Assembly (NCBI GenBank): GCA_004299845.1
Contig: CP036201.1
Location: 3,100,001 to 3,164,000, forward strand
DNA: 64,000 nucleotides
DNA from: Verrucomicrobia bacterium S94
Lineage (GTDB): Bacteria; Verrucomicrobiota; Kiritimatiellia; Kiritimatiellales; Pontiellaceae
Direction: 5' to 3'
Below the pieces are notes generated by a model. It saw nothing but the letters and a program-made list of their open reading frames with translations, was not told where the DNA came from and searched no databases. Below are positions 63,062 to 64,000 of the stretch, one piece after another (position 1 is the first letter of the stretch; every line of letters begins with the position of its first letter). The translations under genes were made by a program, and so were the position numbers.

Positions 63062-64000
63062 GAACGCTGCCCTCCAGCCTCCTCTACTCCCGCGATGAAG
63101 AACTGACATCGCGCCTCATTCGTGTGGCTTCGACCATTACAGCCATCCATCCTCTGGAAGAACAGGTCGAACTCGAACAATGGTTTCAGCAGTTCGGAGA
63201 TACCGTACTGCTGGCGGATCTGCGTGCCCCCAACTGCCTCGACGTTATCGCCATGCTGCGCCGCGAGCGGCCGTCCACCATAATCATCGTAATCGGCGCC
63301 GACCGCTCCGACCCCATGCTTGCGGCAGAACTGCTGGAACCTTTCGCCAAAACCTCTTTTGAACCGGACCGGCGCGAATTGCAGTCTCTTCTGAAACAGG
63401 CCATTGAATGCCAGATGCTCCGCCAGAAAACCCGTATTCTTGAGGAAGAACTCATCAAGCTGAATGCCCGGAAAAGCGAACAACGGTCGGAGCCTCGAAG
63501 CTTTTTTTCAGCACCGCTGCGGAATTTCTCCAAGGCTCAGCGCAACTTCGACAATGTAGATGCCCTTTTCGAAAGCGTAGTGGAAGGCCTTGTAGCCACT
63601 GCACGGGTATCACGGGCCGGCATCTTCATCCAGCCGGATCCGCAGGACGACTATATTTTCCAGGCCGGAACCCGCTGCCTCGCCGCCACTGAAAAACTGA
63701 AATTCAGCCCCCACGACAGATTCATCCGGTGGTTGGAAATGAATACCCATCTGGTATCGCGCAAAACCCTCGAAAATATTACTGATCCGCAGGAACGGGC
63801 CATGCTCAAGCTGATGCTCGATTCCCTCGGTGCCGAAATTATCATCCCGATCTATGCCGCCGGCCGGATCAAGGGCTGGATTTTCGTCGGTCAGCGCTCC
63901 ACCGGCATTCCTTTCGAAGTGGCCGACCTTGAAGACCTGACCGGGCTGGCAGATCATATTTCCACCACCCTTGAAAAAGCATTCCAATACGAAGAAACCG
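63058..64000 (+). CDS. GAF-domain signalling protein, C-terminus cut by window edge
   Basis: Coding from ATG 63058 to the window edge (314 codons visible). The first 120 residues look like a degenerate receiver-type alpha/beta domain (TVLLADLRAPNCLDVIAML, TIIIVIGADRSDPML), then a helical linker (RQKTRILEEELIKLNARKSE) and a GAF-like sensor domain (FESVVEGLVATARVSRAGIF, EIIIPIYAAGRIKGWIFVGQ). Such layouts usually precede a sigma-54 activator AAA+ domain or a kinase; which one cannot be seen. Coupled to the histidine kinase (ATGA), so probably its cognate partner. Confidence 0.8.
   Translation, partial: MRTLPSSLLYSRDEELTSRLIRVASTITAIHPLEEQVELEQWFQQFGDTVLLADLRAPNCLDVIAMLRRERPSTIIIVIGADRSDPMLAAELLEPFAKTSFEPDRRELQSLLKQAIECQMLRQKTRILEEELIKLNARKSEQRSEPRSFFSAPLRNFSKAQRNFDNVDALFESVVEGLVATARVSRAGIFIQPDPQDDYIFQAGTRCLAATEKLKFSPHDRFIRWLEMNTHLVSRKTLENITDPQERAMLKLMLDSLGAEIIIPIYAAGRIKGWIFVGQRSTGIPFEVADLEDLTGLADHISTTLEKAFQYEET

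Noticed and set aside
1-64000. CRISPR array, prophage, integron or IS element
   Set aside because: No regularly spaced direct repeats, integrase, transposase or phage structural gene could be found on either strand.

Overview
This is a gene-dense bacterial chromosome segment of moderate GC content. The organism is Gram-negative: the window has a TonB-dependent-receptor-type barrel, a FadL-type barrel, two other outer-membrane barrels and several signal peptides. Secreted GH29 fucosidases beside a large heme protein related to the hydrazine synthase alpha subunit, together with many sensor proteins, suggest a polysaccharide-degrading aquatic member of the PVC superphylum, most likely Kiritimatiellota. 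That placement is inference from gene content; there is no rRNA here to test it. I saw no tRNA, rRNA, CRISPR array, insertion sequence or phage gene, and no gene-free stretch longer than about 250 bp.

Layout. 0-4.5 kb: a PAS-PP2C phosphatase (cut by the window edge), slyX, pyruvate kinase and an MsbA-like ABC exporter. 4.5-14.1 kb: a tight leftward run headed by an IclR regulator with a perfect operator-like palindrome, then two secreted GH29 fucosidases, an HzsA-like triple-CxxCH protein, a secreted beta-propeller and a DUF429 protein. 14.1-33 kb: mostly housekeeping genes (acnB, def, prmA, ilvD), with a periplasmic retropepsin, a degenerate-kinase/NAT acetyltransferase, a radical SAM protein containing an in-frame palindromic insert, a UvrD-type helicase, a BrkB protein, two beta-barrel proteins, an AKR, an SDR and a CPBP protease. 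33-38.4 kb: rightward bioF, bioH-like, rimB-like, rimK, AstE-like and CNNM genes. 38.4-45 kb: a leftward, translationally coupled run of mscS, pfk, DUF432, mscS, corA and a GNAT/nitrilase fusion. 45-52 kb: rightward bioC, Zn-ADH, esterase, bioD, a TonB-receptor-like barrel, rdgC and a small unknown gene. 52-64 kb: a locus of lipid-type enzymes (PlsY-like protein, GNAT-aminotransferase fusion, two-gene SDR/flavoprotein pair, ketosynthase), a FadL-type barrel and three signalling proteins.

How the genes fit together. Biotin synthesis is scattered over three places (bioF/bioH-like, bioC, bioD); bioD overlaps the barrel gene by 4 bp. Two mechanosensitive channels, a Mg channel and phosphofructokinase are packed in one operon, suggesting a link between osmotic response and glycolysis. 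The last 12 kb could make, export and sense a lipid-derived product, but this is a hypothesis.

Main unusual observations. (1) Three leftward genes (GNAT-nitrilase, DUF432, FadL) are each broken by one missing base in a G tract; adding one base restores exact reading frames of 517, 265 and 403 codons. (2) Two AT-rich islands (about 54.15-56.2 and 59.5-61.86 kb) begin or end inside genes, making a flavoprotein gene, a ketosynthase gene and a histidine kinase gene look like chimeras. (3) A dispersed palindrome TTCCAA-N3-TTGGAA recurs, mostly inside coding sequence. (4) The ketosynthase lacks its second catalytic His, and a response-regulator/kinase protein has Arg in place of the phospho-accepting His.
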